64,000 nt of DNA, taken from positions 60,031 through 124,030 of the forward strand of contig JAFXQK010000018.1 of assembly GCA_017527205.1 (NCBI GenBank), given 5' to 3'. The DNA comes from Lachnospiraceae bacterium (GTDB lineage: Bacteria; Bacillota; Clostridia; Lachnospirales; Lachnospiraceae). Positions 53,199 through 62,216 of this stretch are shown here, one piece after another. The notes under the pieces were generated by a model. That model was not told the DNA's origin. It ran no database searches and worked only from the letters and a program-made list of their open reading frames with translations. The position numbers and the translations under genes were made by a program. Each line of letters begins with the position of its first letter. The stretch's first letter is position 1.

Positions 53199-54836
53199 TT
53201 AGTTTTCGTCCTCTTCCTTTTGTGCAGTAAAGACGGTACGCTTGCGGGCCATCTCATCGCTGGCGAGATACTCATCGTAGGTGGTAATCTTGTCGATTAG
53301 TCTTCCGTCAGGAAGAATTTCCATAATGCGGTTCGCGGTCGTCTGTACGAACTGATGGTCATGGCAGGAGAAGAGAGCAACGCCAGGGAACTTAATCAGT
53401 CCGTTGTTCAGCGCGGTAATGCTCTCCATGTCAAGATGGTTTGTAGGCTCATCCAAAAGCAGACAGTTCGCACCGCTGATCATCATCTTGGAAAGCAGGC
53501 AGCGAACCTTCTCTCCACCGGAGAGGATCTTAACCTTCTTGACACCGTCCTCACCGGCAAACAGCATTCTTCCGAGGAAACCGCGCACATAGGTCACGTC
53601 CTTGACGGGAGAGTAGCCGGTCAGCCAATCCGTGATGGTCAGGTCATTGTCGAATTCCGCCGTGCTGTCCTTGGGGAAATATGCCTGAGAGGTCGTCACG
53701 CCCCATTTATAATTACCCTCATCGGGCTCAAGCTCACCCATGAGAATCTGGAAGAGCGTTGTCTTTGCAAGTTCGTTGCTTCCCACAAAAGCAATCTTAT
53801 CCTCGCGGCCCATGACAAAGGAAATGTCATTCAAAACCTTCTCGCCGTTGACCGTCTTGGACAAATGCTCAACAGTCAGCACCTCATTACCGATCTCGCG
53901 GTCAGGACGGAAATCAATGTAAGGATACTTTCTGCTCGAGGGCTTGATCTCCTCAAGCTCGATCTTCTCCAGTGCACGCTTTCTTGAGGTCGCCTGCTTG
54001 GATTTCGAAGCGTTCGCGGAGAAGCGGGAGATGAATTCCTGCAGCTCCTTGATCTTTTCCTCCTTCTTCTTGTTGGCTTCCTTCATCTGTTTGATCAGCA
54101 GCTGACTGGATTCATACCAGAAATCGTAGTTGCCGGCGTAGAGCTGAATCTTGCCATAGTCAATGTCCGCAGTGTGGGTACATACCTTATTCAGAAAATA
54201 ACGGTCGTGGCTGACAACGATCACGGTATTCTCAAAATCAATCAGGAAATCCTCAAGCCATGCAATCGCATCCAGATCCAAGTGGTTGGTCGGCTCGTCG
54301 AGAAGCAAAATGTCGGGATTGCCAAAAAGCGCCTTCGCAAGCAAAACCTTCACCTTCAGACTGCCCTCAAGGTCACGCATGGTTGTATAATGATATTCCG
54401 TATCGATTCCAAGGCCATTCAGAAGCATCGCGGCGTTGGATTCTGCCTCCCAGCCGTCCATCTCTGCGAACTCGCCCTCAAGTTCACTGGCGCGAATGCC
54501 GTCCTCTTCGGAAAAATCCTCCTTTGCGTAGATGGCATCCTTCTCCTTCATTACCTCATAAAGGCGCTGATTGCCCATGATGACCGTATCCATGACCTGA
54601 TAGTCATCATACTTAAAGTGGTCCTGCTCAAGGACGGAAAGACGCTGGCCGGGGGTAATGACGATATCGCCCTTCGTGGTCTCAAGGTCGCCGGAGAGGA
54701 TCTTAAGGAAGGTGGATTTTCCTGCACCGTTGGCACCGATGAGGCCATAACAGTTGCCTTCCGTAAATTTGATGTTTACGTCCTCGAAGAGAGCCTTCTT
54801 ACCGACGCGATAAGTAACGTTGTTTGCACTAATCAT
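53199..54836 (-). CDS. ABC-F family ATPase (YkpA/YbiT-like)
   Basis: A 545-residue soluble protein with two ABC domains. The first has Walker A GANGAGKST, signature-like LEGSLKVKVLLAKAL and Walker B DILLLDEPTNHLD. The second has a divergent Walker A (GSNELAKTT) with normal LSGGEKVRCLLSKMM and LLLDEPTNHLD. The divergent second P-loop is usual for the YkpA/YbiT subfamily. An interdomain P-site-tRNA-motif-type linker (~240-310) is Lys/Glu-rich. ABC-F proteins act on the ribosomal E-site. The start 54836 has AAGGAG six bases upstream; a longer frame is unlikely. Confidence 0.93.
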   Translation of the reverse strand: MISANNVTYRVGKKALFEDVNIKFTEGNCYGLIGANGAGKSTFLKILSGDLETTKGDIVITPGQRLSVLEQDHFKYDDYQVMDTVIMGNQRLYEVMKEKDAIYAKEDFSEEDGIRASELEGEFAEMDGWEAESNAAMLLNGLGIDTEYHYTTMRDLEGSLKVKVLLAKALFGNPDILLLDEPTNHLDLDAIAWLEDFLIDFENTVIVVSHDRYFLNKVCTHTADIDYGKIQLYAGNYDFWYESSQLLIKQMKEANKKKEEKIKELQEFISRFSANASKSKQATSRKRALEKIELEEIKPSSRKYPYIDFRPDREIGNEVLTVEHLSKTVNGEKVLNDISFVMGREDKIAFVGSNELAKTTLFQILMGELEPDEGNYKWGVTTSQAYFPKDSTAEFDNDLTITDWLTGYSPVKDVTYVRGFLGRMLFAGEDGVKKVKILSGGEKVRCLLSKMMISGANCLLLDEPTNHLDMESITALNNGLIKFPGVALFSCHDHQFVQTTANRIMEILPDGRLIDKITTYDEYLASDEMARKRTVFTAQKEEDEN

Positions 54837-55046
54837 GAAATACTCCTTAATAATTGAAAACAATTAAAACAAAAGTGTCAGCCGTGACCTACACGGATAC
54901 CTACAAAATTATAACATAAAGCCATGGAATTGCAAGAGGGAAAACATACTACCTCTGGTTTTTGAAGCCTTGAGGAATACGTAAGCGGTTACGTCAAAAG
55001 CGGCAAACAATTTTGGAAAGAAACTGGCAAATTTTTTATTTTTTTA

Positions 55047-55074
55047 TTGCCTTTTCGTATTTTTATGTTATGAT
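55047..55074 (+). promoter_or_regulatory. Candidate promoter of ppdK
   Basis: TTGCCT at 55047-55052 and TATGAT at 55069-55074 with a 16-base spacer lie ~150 bases before the start. The leader between them contains a GATG/CATC hairpin around 55155-55185. Confidence 0.5.
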
Positions 55075-55224
55075 AATTATGTGCGCTCTGATTCGGACGG
55101 ATATTTTTTTGCGCTTATCTTTCTTTTGATCGGAGGGTGAACAAAAGCAGTTTATGGGGATGCCCGTACCATTTCGGGACATCTTCTCATATTCAAATTT
55201 AATATTTTAGGAGGAAAGAAACAA

Positions 55225-57864
55225 ATGGCAAAAAAGTGGGTCTATATGTTTAGCGAAGGCGACATGACCATGCGTAATCTTCTTGGCGGTAAGGGTGCAA
55301 ACCTGGCTGAGATGACCGGCATCGGACTTCCCGTTCCTCAGGGCTTCACGATCACGACGGAAGCTTGTACCCAGTACTATGAGGACGGACGCAAGATCAA
55401 CGACGAAATCATGGGTCAGACCATGGAGTACGTTGCAAAGATGGAGGAGCTCAATGGAAAGAAGTTTGGCGATCTGAAGAATCCCCTTCTTGTTTCCGTA
55501 CGTTCCGGTGCAAGAGCATCCATGCCTGGTATGATGGATACCATCCTGAACCTTGGCTTGAATGACGAAGTAGTTGCAGCAATGATCGCTGGCAACCCTG
55601 ATCCTGCATTCGAGCGTTTCGTATATGATTCCTACAGACGTTTCATTCAGATGTTCTCCGACGTTGTTATGGAGGTTGGTAAGAAGTACTTTGAGAAGCT
55701 CATCGACGAGATGAAGGCTGCAAAGGGTGTTCAGTACGACGTTGACCTGAACGCTGCTGACCTGAAGAAGCTGGCTGAGCAGTTCAAGGCTGAGTACAAG
55801 AATCAGCTTGGCAAGGACTTCCCTTCCGATCCCGTAGAGCAGTTGAAGCTCGCTATTGAGGCTGTATTCCGTTCTTGGGACAACCCTCGTGCAAACGTAT
55901 ATCGTCGTGACAACGACATCCCTTACTCCTGGGGTACTGCAGTAAACGTAATGCCCATGGTATTTGGTAACCTGAACAACGAGTCCGGTACCGGTGTTGC
56001 ATTTACCCGTGATCCCGCTACTGGTGAGAAGAAGCTCATGGGCGAGTTCCTGAAGAACGCACAGGGCGAGGACGTAGTTGCTGGTGTTCGTACTCCTATG
56101 CCTATTGCTCAGATGGAGCAGGAGTTCCCTGAAGCATACGCTGAGTTCATCAAGGTTTGTGAGACCCTGGAGAACCATTATCATGACATGCAGGATATGG
56201 AGTTCACCGTAGAGAACAGAAAGCTCTACATGCTCCAGTGCCGTAACGGTAAGAGAACCGCTCAGGCTGCTCTTCAGATCGCTTGCGACCTCGTTGACGA
56301 GGGACACAAGACCGAGGCTGAGGCAGTTGCAATGATCGATCCTCGTAACCTTGACACCCTGCTTCATCCTCAGTTCGACGCTGCTGCACTGAAGGCTGCT
56401 AAGCCTCTTGGCAAGGGCCTTGGCGCATCTCCCGGAGCTGCTACCGGTAAGGTTGTATTCACTGCTGATGACGCTGTAGCTTGGAAGGAAAAGGGCGAGA
56501 AGGTTGTTCTTGTTCGTCTTGAGACCTCCCCTGAAGACATCACCGGCATGAAGGCTGCTCAGGGTATCCTGACCGTTCGTGGTGGTATGACCTCTCACGC
56601 AGCCGTTGTTGCTCGTGGTATGGGTACCTGCTGTGTATCCGGTTGTGGCGACATCAACATGGATGAGGAGAATAAGAAGTTCACTCTTGCTGGTGAGACC
56701 TTCGTAGAAGGAGATTGGATCTCCATCGACGGTACCACCGGTAACATCTACAAGGGCCAGATCGCTACCGTTGATGCTTCCATCGCCGGTACCTTCGGCC
56801 GCGTAATGGCGTGGGCAGACAAGTATCGTAAGCTGAAGGTTCGTACCAACGCAGATACCCCTCGTGATGCTAAGAAGGCTCGTGAGCTGGGTGCTGAGGG
56901 TATCGGCCTTTGCCGTACCGAGCATATGTTCTTCGAGGAAGACAGAATTGCTGCATTCCGCGAGATGATCTGTGCTGACACCGTTGAAGAGAGAGAAGCA
57001 GCGCTTGAGAAGATTCTGCCTTATCAGCAGAGCGACTTCAAGGCGTTGTATGAGGCTCTTGAGGGCAACCCTGTATGTATCAGATTCCTTGATCCGCCTC
57101 TGCATGAGTTCGTTCCTACCGAGGAAGAGGACATCGAGAAGCTGGCTAAGGCTCAGGGCAAGTCTGTAGAGGCTATTAAGGCTATTATCTCCAGCCTGCA
57201 TGAGTTCAACCCTATGATGGGTCACAGAGGATGCCGTCTTGCAGTTACCTATCCTGAAATCGCTAAGATGCAGACCAAGGCTGTTATCCGTGCAGCTATC
57301 GAGGTTAAGAAGGCACATGCTGACTGGAACGTAGTTCCTGAGATCATGATCCCTCTTGTATGCGAAGTGAAGGAGCTGAAGTTCGTTAAGAAGGTTGTTG
57401 TTGAGACCGCTGATGCTGAGATCGCTGCTGCAGGCATTGACCTGAAGTACGAAGTAGGTACCATGATCGAGATTCCTCGTGCAGCTCTTACCGCTGACGA
57501 GATCGCTAAGGAAGCTGACTTCTTCTGCTTCGGTACCAACGACCTGACCCAGATGACCTTTGGTTTCTCTCGTGACGACGCAGGCAAGTTCCTCGGCGCT
57601 TACTATGACACCAAGATCTTCGAGAACGATCCGTTCGCTAAGCTGGATCAGACCGGTGTTGGCAAGCTGATGGAGATGACCATGAAGCTCGGCAAGCCCG
57701 CTAATCCCAACCTTCACGTTGGTATCTGTGGTGAGCACGGCGGAGATCCTTCTTCCGTTGAGTTCTGCCATAAGATTGGTCTGGATTATGTATCCTGCTC
57801 ACCTTTCCGCGTTCCTATCGCTAGATTGGCAGCAGCACAGGCCGCTATTGCTGACATGAAGTAA
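55225..57864 (+). CDS. ppdK: Pyruvate, phosphate dikinase
   Basis: An 879-residue dikinase interconverting pyruvate+ATP+Pi and PEP+AMP+PPi in central metabolism. The ATP-grasp N-terminus (GGKGANLAEMTGIGLPVPQG), the phosphohistidine domain (GGMTSHAAVVARGMG, His carrier) and the C-terminal PEP/pyruvate TIM barrel (GICGEHGGDPSSVEF with catalytic Cys) are complete. AGGAGG precedes the ATG. Codon use differs from the neighbours, favouring GCT, GTA/GTT, CGT and AAG as in very highly expressed genes. This also keeps a long antisense frame open. Confidence 0.97.
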   Translation: MAKKWVYMFSEGDMTMRNLLGGKGANLAEMTGIGLPVPQGFTITTEACTQYYEDGRKINDEIMGQTMEYVAKMEELNGKKFGDLKNPLLVSVRSGARASMPGMMDTILNLGLNDEVVAAMIAGNPDPAFERFVYDSYRRFIQMFSDVVMEVGKKYFEKLIDEMKAAKGVQYDVDLNAADLKKLAEQFKAEYKNQLGKDFPSDPVEQLKLAIEAVFRSWDNPRANVYRRDNDIPYSWGTAVNVMPMVFGNLNNESGTGVAFTRDPATGEKKLMGEFLKNAQGEDVVAGVRTPMPIAQMEQEFPEAYAEFIKVCETLENHYHDMQDMEFTVENRKLYMLQCRNGKRTAQAALQIACDLVDEGHKTEAEAVAMIDPRNLDTLLHPQFDAAALKAAKPLGKGLGASPGAATGKVVFTADDAVAWKEKGEKVVLVRLETSPEDITGMKAAQGILTVRGGMTSHAAVVARGMGTCCVSGCGDINMDEENKKFTLAGETFVEGDWISIDGTTGNIYKGQIATVDASIAGTFGRVMAWADKYRKLKVRTNADTPRDAKKARELGAEGIGLCRTEHMFFEEDRIAAFREMICADTVEEREAALEKILPYQQSDFKALYEALEGNPVCIRFLDPPLHEFVPTEEEDIEKLAKAQGKSVEAIKAIISSLHEFNPMMGHRGCRLAVTYPEIAKMQTKAVIRAAIEVKKAHADWNVVPEIMIPLVCEVKELKFVKKVVVETADAEIAAAGIDLKYEVGTMIEIPRAALTADEIAKEADFFCFGTNDLTQMTFGFSRDDAGKFLGAYYDTKIFENDPFAKLDQTGVGKLMEMTMKLGKPANPNLHVGICGEHGGDPSSVEFCHKIGLDYVSCSPFRVPIARLAAAQAAIADMK

Positions 57865-57892
57865 TCTTCACGAGCAATGAGTTAAGATGATT

Positions 57893-57929
57893 AAGCCCTC
57901 AAGGAGCAATCCTTGGGGGCTTTTCTTTG
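57893..57929 (+). terminator. Terminator of ppdK
   Basis: AAGCCCTCAAGG (57893-57904) pairs with CCTTGGGGGCTT (57911-57922), one G-T wobble, followed by TTCTTTG. Confidence 0.88.
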
Positions 57930-58125
57930 TTTTATGGATCTAGGGAGGGAGAGGAGAGAGATGGGTAAACATCCAGCATTAGAGAAAAAGGGCGAGATTG
58001 TGGTATTAGCTTGTTTCTGATGGGGATTTATTGGAGAATTGTGATTGGATGCAGAGGAACGGTAATCATTAGAGAGACTAATTTGTAGATTTCCGACCCT
58101 ATCGACCCTGTTAGATTGGAAGATG

Positions 58126-58269
58126 GGAGTCCCCCTTGCTGTGACATGGCAAACTAGCCTATCATGCCCGCCCCTACTGTCAAGGGACGCTTTGCTTCTG
58201 CCCTTGACAGCATGTACCCGCGGGCATGATTTTTATGTCACAACGTCGCAGCAATGGGCGGGGGACTCC
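58126..58269. repeat. 144-bp nested palindrome
   Basis: Four pairs of arms are nested. GGAGTCCCCC (58126-58135) pairs with 58260-58269. GTGACAT (58141-58147) pairs with 58235-58241, with TTGCTG/CAGCAA outside it. ATCATGCCCG (58161-58170) pairs with 58221-58230. CTGTCAAGGG (58177-58186) pairs with 58201-58210. The loop contains GCTTTGCTTCTG. It encodes no ORF and stands at the point where core genes give way to AT-rich accessory DNA. The rest of 57930-58421 holds no recognisable gene. Confidence 0.85.
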
Positions 58270-58421
58270 ACGCTATAGTTGACATCTACAGATTAGTATG
58301 CCATTACTGTCTTTGACAGCAATTTCCTCTGTAGAGCAGATAATCCTAAAGTTGATATTTAGAACGAGTTTCAGCTCAGTTAGAAAACGCTTTATTGTCA
58401 GAAGGGGATTTTCATTAGAAC

Positions 58422-59018
58422 TTAAATGATTATTTCCAATTTCCCTGTTTCTGTAGATGACATTTCGTATTTAGTTATACACACTTCCTCAGAAAAACTC
58501 GCGTCTATAAAATCACTTATCCTTTTGGCACATTTATTAGAAGTGTTTGCTATTGTGATTATTCCAACTTTTCTTTTTTTGATTATTTTTTCTTTTGGTA
58601 AAAAAGGAGTATTGTCTTCTTGAATTGTCTTTTCGATTTTGTTTACTATAGTTTTCTTAGTGGATGTAGCTTTTGGAATCCTAATGCTAGGAGACAAGGT
58701 TTCTTCGAGGGCATGGTCAGAAAAACAACCCTCATGGATTGCGGCTATGTCTTCTCTTAATGAAAAACCATAGTCTTTATCTTTTACAATTTTCTTTTTT
58801 TCCTCCCAATCTTTCAGAATTCTTTTAAGTGTTGCATCGCTTAGCCTATCGCTTGAATCATATTGCAAATCGTATGCCCTTATTATTGCTGCTTTAGTTA
58901 AAAATGGTTTTACTCTTGTACTGTTTCTAAAATATATATATGATACTCTCTTGGATGCGAAACGGAGGCTATGATATGAATGATTGTAAAGAATGGGAAG
59001 CATGGGATTTACAGTCAT
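58422..59018 (-). CDS. Hypothetical protein of the accessory region
   Basis: A 198-residue, Lys/Ile-rich basic protein of unknown family. The middle (LSDATLKRILKDWEEKKKIV) suggests a helical DNA-binding segment, and a Ser/Thr/Lys-rich linker (~110-150) joins it to a small C-terminal domain (KRKVGIITIANTSNKCAKRI). The start is uncertain: no good ribosome binding site is seen, and the 5' end overlaps the divergent gene by 43 bases. GC content is low. It may be a mobile-element gene. Confidence 0.45.
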   Translation of the reverse strand: MTVNPMLPILYNHSYHSLRFASKRVSYIYFRNSTRVKPFLTKAAIIRAYDLQYDSSDRLSDATLKRILKDWEEKKKIVKDKDYGFSLREDIAAIHEGCFSDHALEETLSPSIRIPKATSTKKTIVNKIEKTIQEDNTPFLPKEKIIKKRKVGIITIANTSNKCAKRISDFIDASFSEEVCITKYEMSSTETGKLEIII

Positions 59019-59422
59019 TTTATAAGAATGATCTTGGTTTTAATGCATTTCTTGTTTATCCTTCACGGCGTAATTATCATATGAAATACAATAAAAGAAT
59101 ACTCTGCATGGATGGAACAGTAAGTTTTGAAGTTGATTACTTCAACTATCCTGAACTTGTACAGCTGATTGTATTTAATCATCCGACAAAAGCATATGGT
59201 GAAATTATAAATATCCAAAATGATCGGCATGATGAATACAGATTAGACAAAGCTTTAGAAGAGTTAGGAGTCTCATATTTAATAATTAATCCAAGTATTA
59301 AAAAAGCATATAAAAGAATGATGTCAAAGACGCAGATGCGCTTATATTGGTCTTCTTTTGCATTCTCTACGATTTCCAAAGATAGAATGCTTATATCACC
59401 CAAAGGGTGTTTATGTCTATAA
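58976..59422 (+). CDS. Hypothetical protein of the accessory region
   Basis: A 148-residue protein of unknown family, aromatic-rich (WEAWDLQSFYKNDLGFN), with a central DYFNYPELVQLIVFNHPTKA and a Lys/Met-rich C-terminal helix. There is no signal peptide. GGAGG eight bases before ATG 58976 fixes the start; the frame is open 12 codons further upstream. It is divergent from the previous gene and AT-rich. The 240 bases after it are an AT-rich spacer holding the repressor promoter. Confidence 0.55.
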   Translation: MNDCKEWEAWDLQSFYKNDLGFNAFLVYPSRRNYHMKYNKRILCMDGTVSFEVDYFNYPELVQLIVFNHPTKAYGEIINIQNDRHDEYRLDKALEELGVSYLIINPSIKKAYKRMMSKTQMRLYWSSFAFSTISKDRMLISPKGCLCL

Positions 59423-59595
59423 TATAAAAGAATGTAAAAGAAGTAAATAAATCCTAAATTATTACCCCTACCGCTCGCTTCGTAAGATAATAGAATGGTG
59501 AGAAGTGTCGTAAATTATCGAAAAGAATATCTAAAAAGATAAAAATAGATCATATAATTATTATTTCGCAAGTGAAAATATATAATAAATTATTA

Positions 59596-59624
59596 TTGAC
59601 GTAAAATATATAATGTGATATGGT
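59596..59624 (+). promoter_or_regulatory. Promoter of the S24-type repressor
   Basis: TTGACG at 59596-59601 and TATGGT at 59619-59624 are spaced by 17 bases, 42 bases before the repressor ATG. Confidence 0.6.
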
Positions 59625-59665
59625 GGTTGAAACAATAAGAAGTCGATGATTTTGGAGGTGAAATA

Positions 59666-60487
59666 ATGTCATTTAGTAATTATCTCAGAAAAAAATTAAT
59701 AGAAACAAATACTACTCAGGCGCAACTTGCTAAGGATATTCATACAACTAATGCAACCATTAATAGATGGCTTAAACCATTTAGCATCAATCCCTGTGAA
59801 AAAAGCATTGAAAAAGTAATTGAATATTTTGGCGATGACTACGAAGAATTAACGAGAATATTCTATATGGAAAAAAGATGGGGCAAATACTTTTGGAAAA
59901 ATTTTCGGAGTTTAGTACGCGACAGACGAATTCTTTTTTATGACATTCCAGATGTGGATAAAAATGCGCTAGGAAGATATTGGGATGGAGAGTGTGAGTA
60001 TGTTGAATTAGACGACATTAAGAAAATAGCATCGTGTTTGAATTGCCCAATTGATCTCTTGGTAGATTCAGGAACAATGCAAGATGGTAGTTACAATAAT
60101 GTAGATATAATAGGGTCTGGAGATAGAGGTTATTACTGGGGCTTAGCGACCAAATTTGTTGGTGATTATTTAGTCCTTACAACAGAAATGGAACCTATTA
60201 TACACTATGGTGACCAGATCATGGTAAAAAGAGATTATATCGACGTGTACAAGAAATTGAATATTCCGCAAAGAGGGGATATCGTAGTTTTACGGCAAAA
60301 AATAGAAAGACCAAAATCAGAAATACCATGTTTGAACTCAGTAAGACCATGTCTGATTAGACGATTTGACATTGTCAACGGGAAAGGAATTTATTTAGCA
60401 AGTAATGCTCAATACCCGCCAATTCCTGCATCGGAGGATTATGAAGTCGAAGGTATTGTGGCAAATGCAATTACGCTTTTTTTATGA
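59666..60487 (+). CDS. XRE-type regulator with an inactive S24-like domain
   Basis: A 273-residue phage-repressor-like protein. An N-terminal helix-turn-helix (TQAQLAKDIHTTNATINRWL, residues 17-36) is followed by a second HTH-like segment (ALGRYWDGECEYVELDDIKK, 101-120, into NCPIDLLV). The C-terminal S24 fold has LTTEMEPIIHYGDQIMVKR, where Glu174 occupies the usual catalytic Ser position. The usual Lys site reads CLIRRFD, so autocleavage is unlikely. GGAGG precedes the ATG. It probably controls the accessory element, acting on the palindrome right after it (inference). Confidence 0.8.
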   Translation: MSFSNYLRKKLIETNTTQAQLAKDIHTTNATINRWLKPFSINPCEKSIEKVIEYFGDDYEELTRIFYMEKRWGKYFWKNFRSLVRDRRILFYDIPDVDKNALGRYWDGECEYVELDDIKKIASCLNCPIDLLVDSGTMQDGSYNNVDIIGSGDRGYYWGLATKFVGDYLVLTTEMEPIIHYGDQIMVKRDYIDVYKKLNIPQRGDIVVLRQKIERPKSEIPCLNSVRPCLIRRFDIVNGKGIYLASNAQYPPIPASEDYEVEGIVANAITLFL

Positions 60488-60522
60488 ATAATATAAGCTA
60501 ACGGCATATATATAAGGTATGG

Positions 60523-60552
60523 TATAATAAGCATATGCAAAACGCATATGCT
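60523..60552 (+). promoter_or_regulatory. Extended -10 with overlapping perfect inverted repeat (operator candidate)
   Basis: TGGTATAAT (TATAAT 60523-60528) is directly followed by AGCATATGC (60530-60538), loop AAAAC, and GCATATGCT (60544-60552). The repeat would cover the transcription start of the next gene and is a natural operator for the adjacent repressor. It could also end the repressor transcript, but no T run follows. Confidence 0.55.
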
Positions 60553-60623
60553 AATTTATTATATACGAGAAGTGAAGCGGAGCGTATGCTTAAGGTAACG
60601 AGTGATCTAAGGAGGAATCATCT

Positions 60624-61847
60624 ATGTACAAGGTGGATAATATCGAGATTGGAGAATACATTGGTGGCTTAATAATCGCCAGGGAATATGCTTCAGATCG
60701 GAGATTTGCCAAAGAATACATTAAGCTGAGAGACGGAAAAAGTGATGAACCTGATCCGGCTGAGATACAGCGTGTTGCAAACAAAGTTTGTCAGATAAAG
60801 AAAGGTGAGAAAGGAATTCAGATAACGGATCTGCCATTATTCTCGGATCTTTTGGAAGTGTCCATTGAAGCCATCTTAAGCGCTGGCGAATTTGTCAAGC
60901 CTGTTTCAACGAGAATGACAAACTATACCGTGGCATGTTTGAAAAACGAGGATACTTGGAAGAAATATATTGATCTGCCAGACAAGCTCATCCTGAACGA
61001 GGACGAATACGGGAAGAACATTATTGACTACGCGCTGGAATTTAAGAACTACGACCTGCTTAAGTTCCTTACGGATAACGACTACATTTACTTTGTTGAC
61101 GATGATCAGCAAAAGTATTGGGGATCCTTTGGAGCCGGAACGAGGATCGAAAGAAGGCACCCGGGAAGCTATGATGATCTTGACGTAAGAATGAAGGAGA
61201 GGGATGACCTGCGAACGGGCATGATCGCGTTGGCACTTGAGCGTGGCGACTACGACATGTTGGACAAGATGAAGGCCAGGGAGATTCCGTCCTTGTACGA
61301 GGGCTCGTATTTCTACAGACAAAGCATAGATTTTGAGAAATATTACAATCCCAAGATGATGGACGCCATATTGAAATCTTCTGACGAGGTACTGAAGTAC
61401 TTTTCTAAGGAATTTGAAGTAAACACGAACTTCAAGGCAAAAAGCAGGTTCATGTTCCCGTATCTGGGAAAACTCATAGAAATGACGATCAAGAAAAATG
61501 GCAAAGCAGCGATGTCGATGCTAAAAAGAGCCCTGAAACACAACAAGGACTTGCTTAAGAGGATTAAGCAGATTGCGGAGTTGTCAGCGAAGTCAATCGG
61601 TGATAAAGCCAAGTACATGCCAAAAGATGCCATATATGACTGGATAATGCATGATTACATTTACTATGACGATAATGACACGGTTGCGTATTGGACGCAG
61701 GATGAGAAGGGAGCATATCAGGGGGTGTTCTCTAACGTTATTCGAGTGAGTGGAACCTCGAAGGATCCGAGCGTCGCGAAATTGATTGGTGAGCTTAACG
61801 AATCTTACCGCATGATCCACGATTACAAATACGAAGGGGAGGTTTAA
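60624..61847 (+). CDS. HTH- and ankyrin-like protein of the accessory region
   Basis: A 407-residue protein. Residues ~1-95 look like an XRE-type regulator N-terminus (VCQIKKGEKGIQITDLPLFS followed by VSIEAIL). From ~125 there are ankyrin-like helical pairs (NIIDYALEFKNYDLLKFLTD and TGMIALALERGDYDMLDKMK). The C-terminal half is Lys-rich helical, ending in a YIYYDDNDTVAYW-containing segment. AAGGAGG precedes the ATG. The function is unknown; a regulatory or anti-host role in a mobile element is possible. The next small gene starts three bases after its stop. Confidence 0.65.
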   Translation: MYKVDNIEIGEYIGGLIIAREYASDRRFAKEYIKLRDGKSDEPDPAEIQRVANKVCQIKKGEKGIQITDLPLFSDLLEVSIEAILSAGEFVKPVSTRMTNYTVACLKNEDTWKKYIDLPDKLILNEDEYGKNIIDYALEFKNYDLLKFLTDNDYIYFVDDDQQKYWGSFGAGTRIERRHPGSYDDLDVRMKERDDLRTGMIALALERGDYDMLDKMKAREIPSLYEGSYFYRQSIDFEKYYNPKMMDAILKSSDEVLKYFSKEFEVNTNFKAKSRFMFPYLGKLIEMTIKKNGKAAMSMLKRALKHNKDLLKRIKQIAELSAKSIGDKAKYMPKDAIYDWIMHDYIYYDDNDTVAYWTQDEKGAYQGVFSNVIRVSGTSKDPSVAKLIGELNESYRMIHDYKYEGEV

Positions 61848-61850
61848 GGG

Positions 61851-62030
61851 ATGAGCACAAGTTTTATGGATTTAGAGGACGGAGATCTTTGCTTTACCAT
61901 GTCGGATAACATGGCCATGGATTCAGACGGCCACATGTTGATGCGTATGGGTGACAACATGGCAATGGACATGGATTCCGGGGATCTGCACATGATTTCT
62001 TCCTGGGAGGATGAAGAAGACGACGATTAA
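61851..62030 (+). CDS. Met/Asp-rich 59-residue protein
   Basis: A 59-residue acidic protein with 12 Met and 14 Asp and no basic cluster. It contains an internal repeat: MSDNMAMDSDGHML and MGDNMAMDMDSGDLHM. The C-terminus is DEEDDD. GGGGAGG just before the preceding stop serves as ribosome binding site, so it is coupled to the ankyrin-like gene. No family is recognised. It may be a metal- or protein-binding partner, or a decoy/DNA-mimic type acidic peptide (speculative). Confidence 0.6.
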   Translation: MSTSFMDLEDGDLCFTMSDNMAMDSDGHMLMRMGDNMAMDMDSGDLHMISSWEDEEDDD

Positions 62031-62081
62031 GATTTTTGACTCCCCTGAAAAATTTTTTTTCCGCACTTTTGAAAAAAGTGC

Positions 62082-62111
62082 TTGACAGTTGCAACATGCA
62101 TGTGGTAATGT
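62082..62111 (+). promoter_or_regulatory. Promoter of the tRNA array
   Basis: A perfect TTGACA at 62082-62087 and TAATGT at 62106-62111 with an 18-base spacer precede the structured leader and the tRNA genes. Confidence 0.6.
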
Positions 62112-62119
62112 ATGAACAG

Positions 62120-62178
62120 AAGGAAGCGCCGATCCTTTTCTTTTTGATACAAAGAAAACGGAGTGCTTCCTTTTTTGT
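62120..62178 (+). terminator. Leader hairpin with T run (terminator or attenuator)
   Basis: AAGGAAGC (62120-62127) pairs with GCTTCCTT (62165-62172), and an inner TTTTCTTT/AAAGAAAA stem adds eight pairs. TTTTTTG follows. It lies only ~10 bases into the expected transcript, upstream of a small ORF and the tRNA array, so it may attenuate their expression or end the preceding operon. Confidence 0.65.
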
Positions 62179-62216
62179 TACATAAACTGATGAACGATTC
62201 GATTGAGGAGATAACG

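Noticed and set aside
55207..57771. 854-codon open frame antisense to ppdK
   Set aside because: It is a codon-bias shadow: ppdK uses codons whose complement rarely gives stops. It has no ribosome binding site and low-complexity Leu/Val/His composition, and the sense gene is complete.
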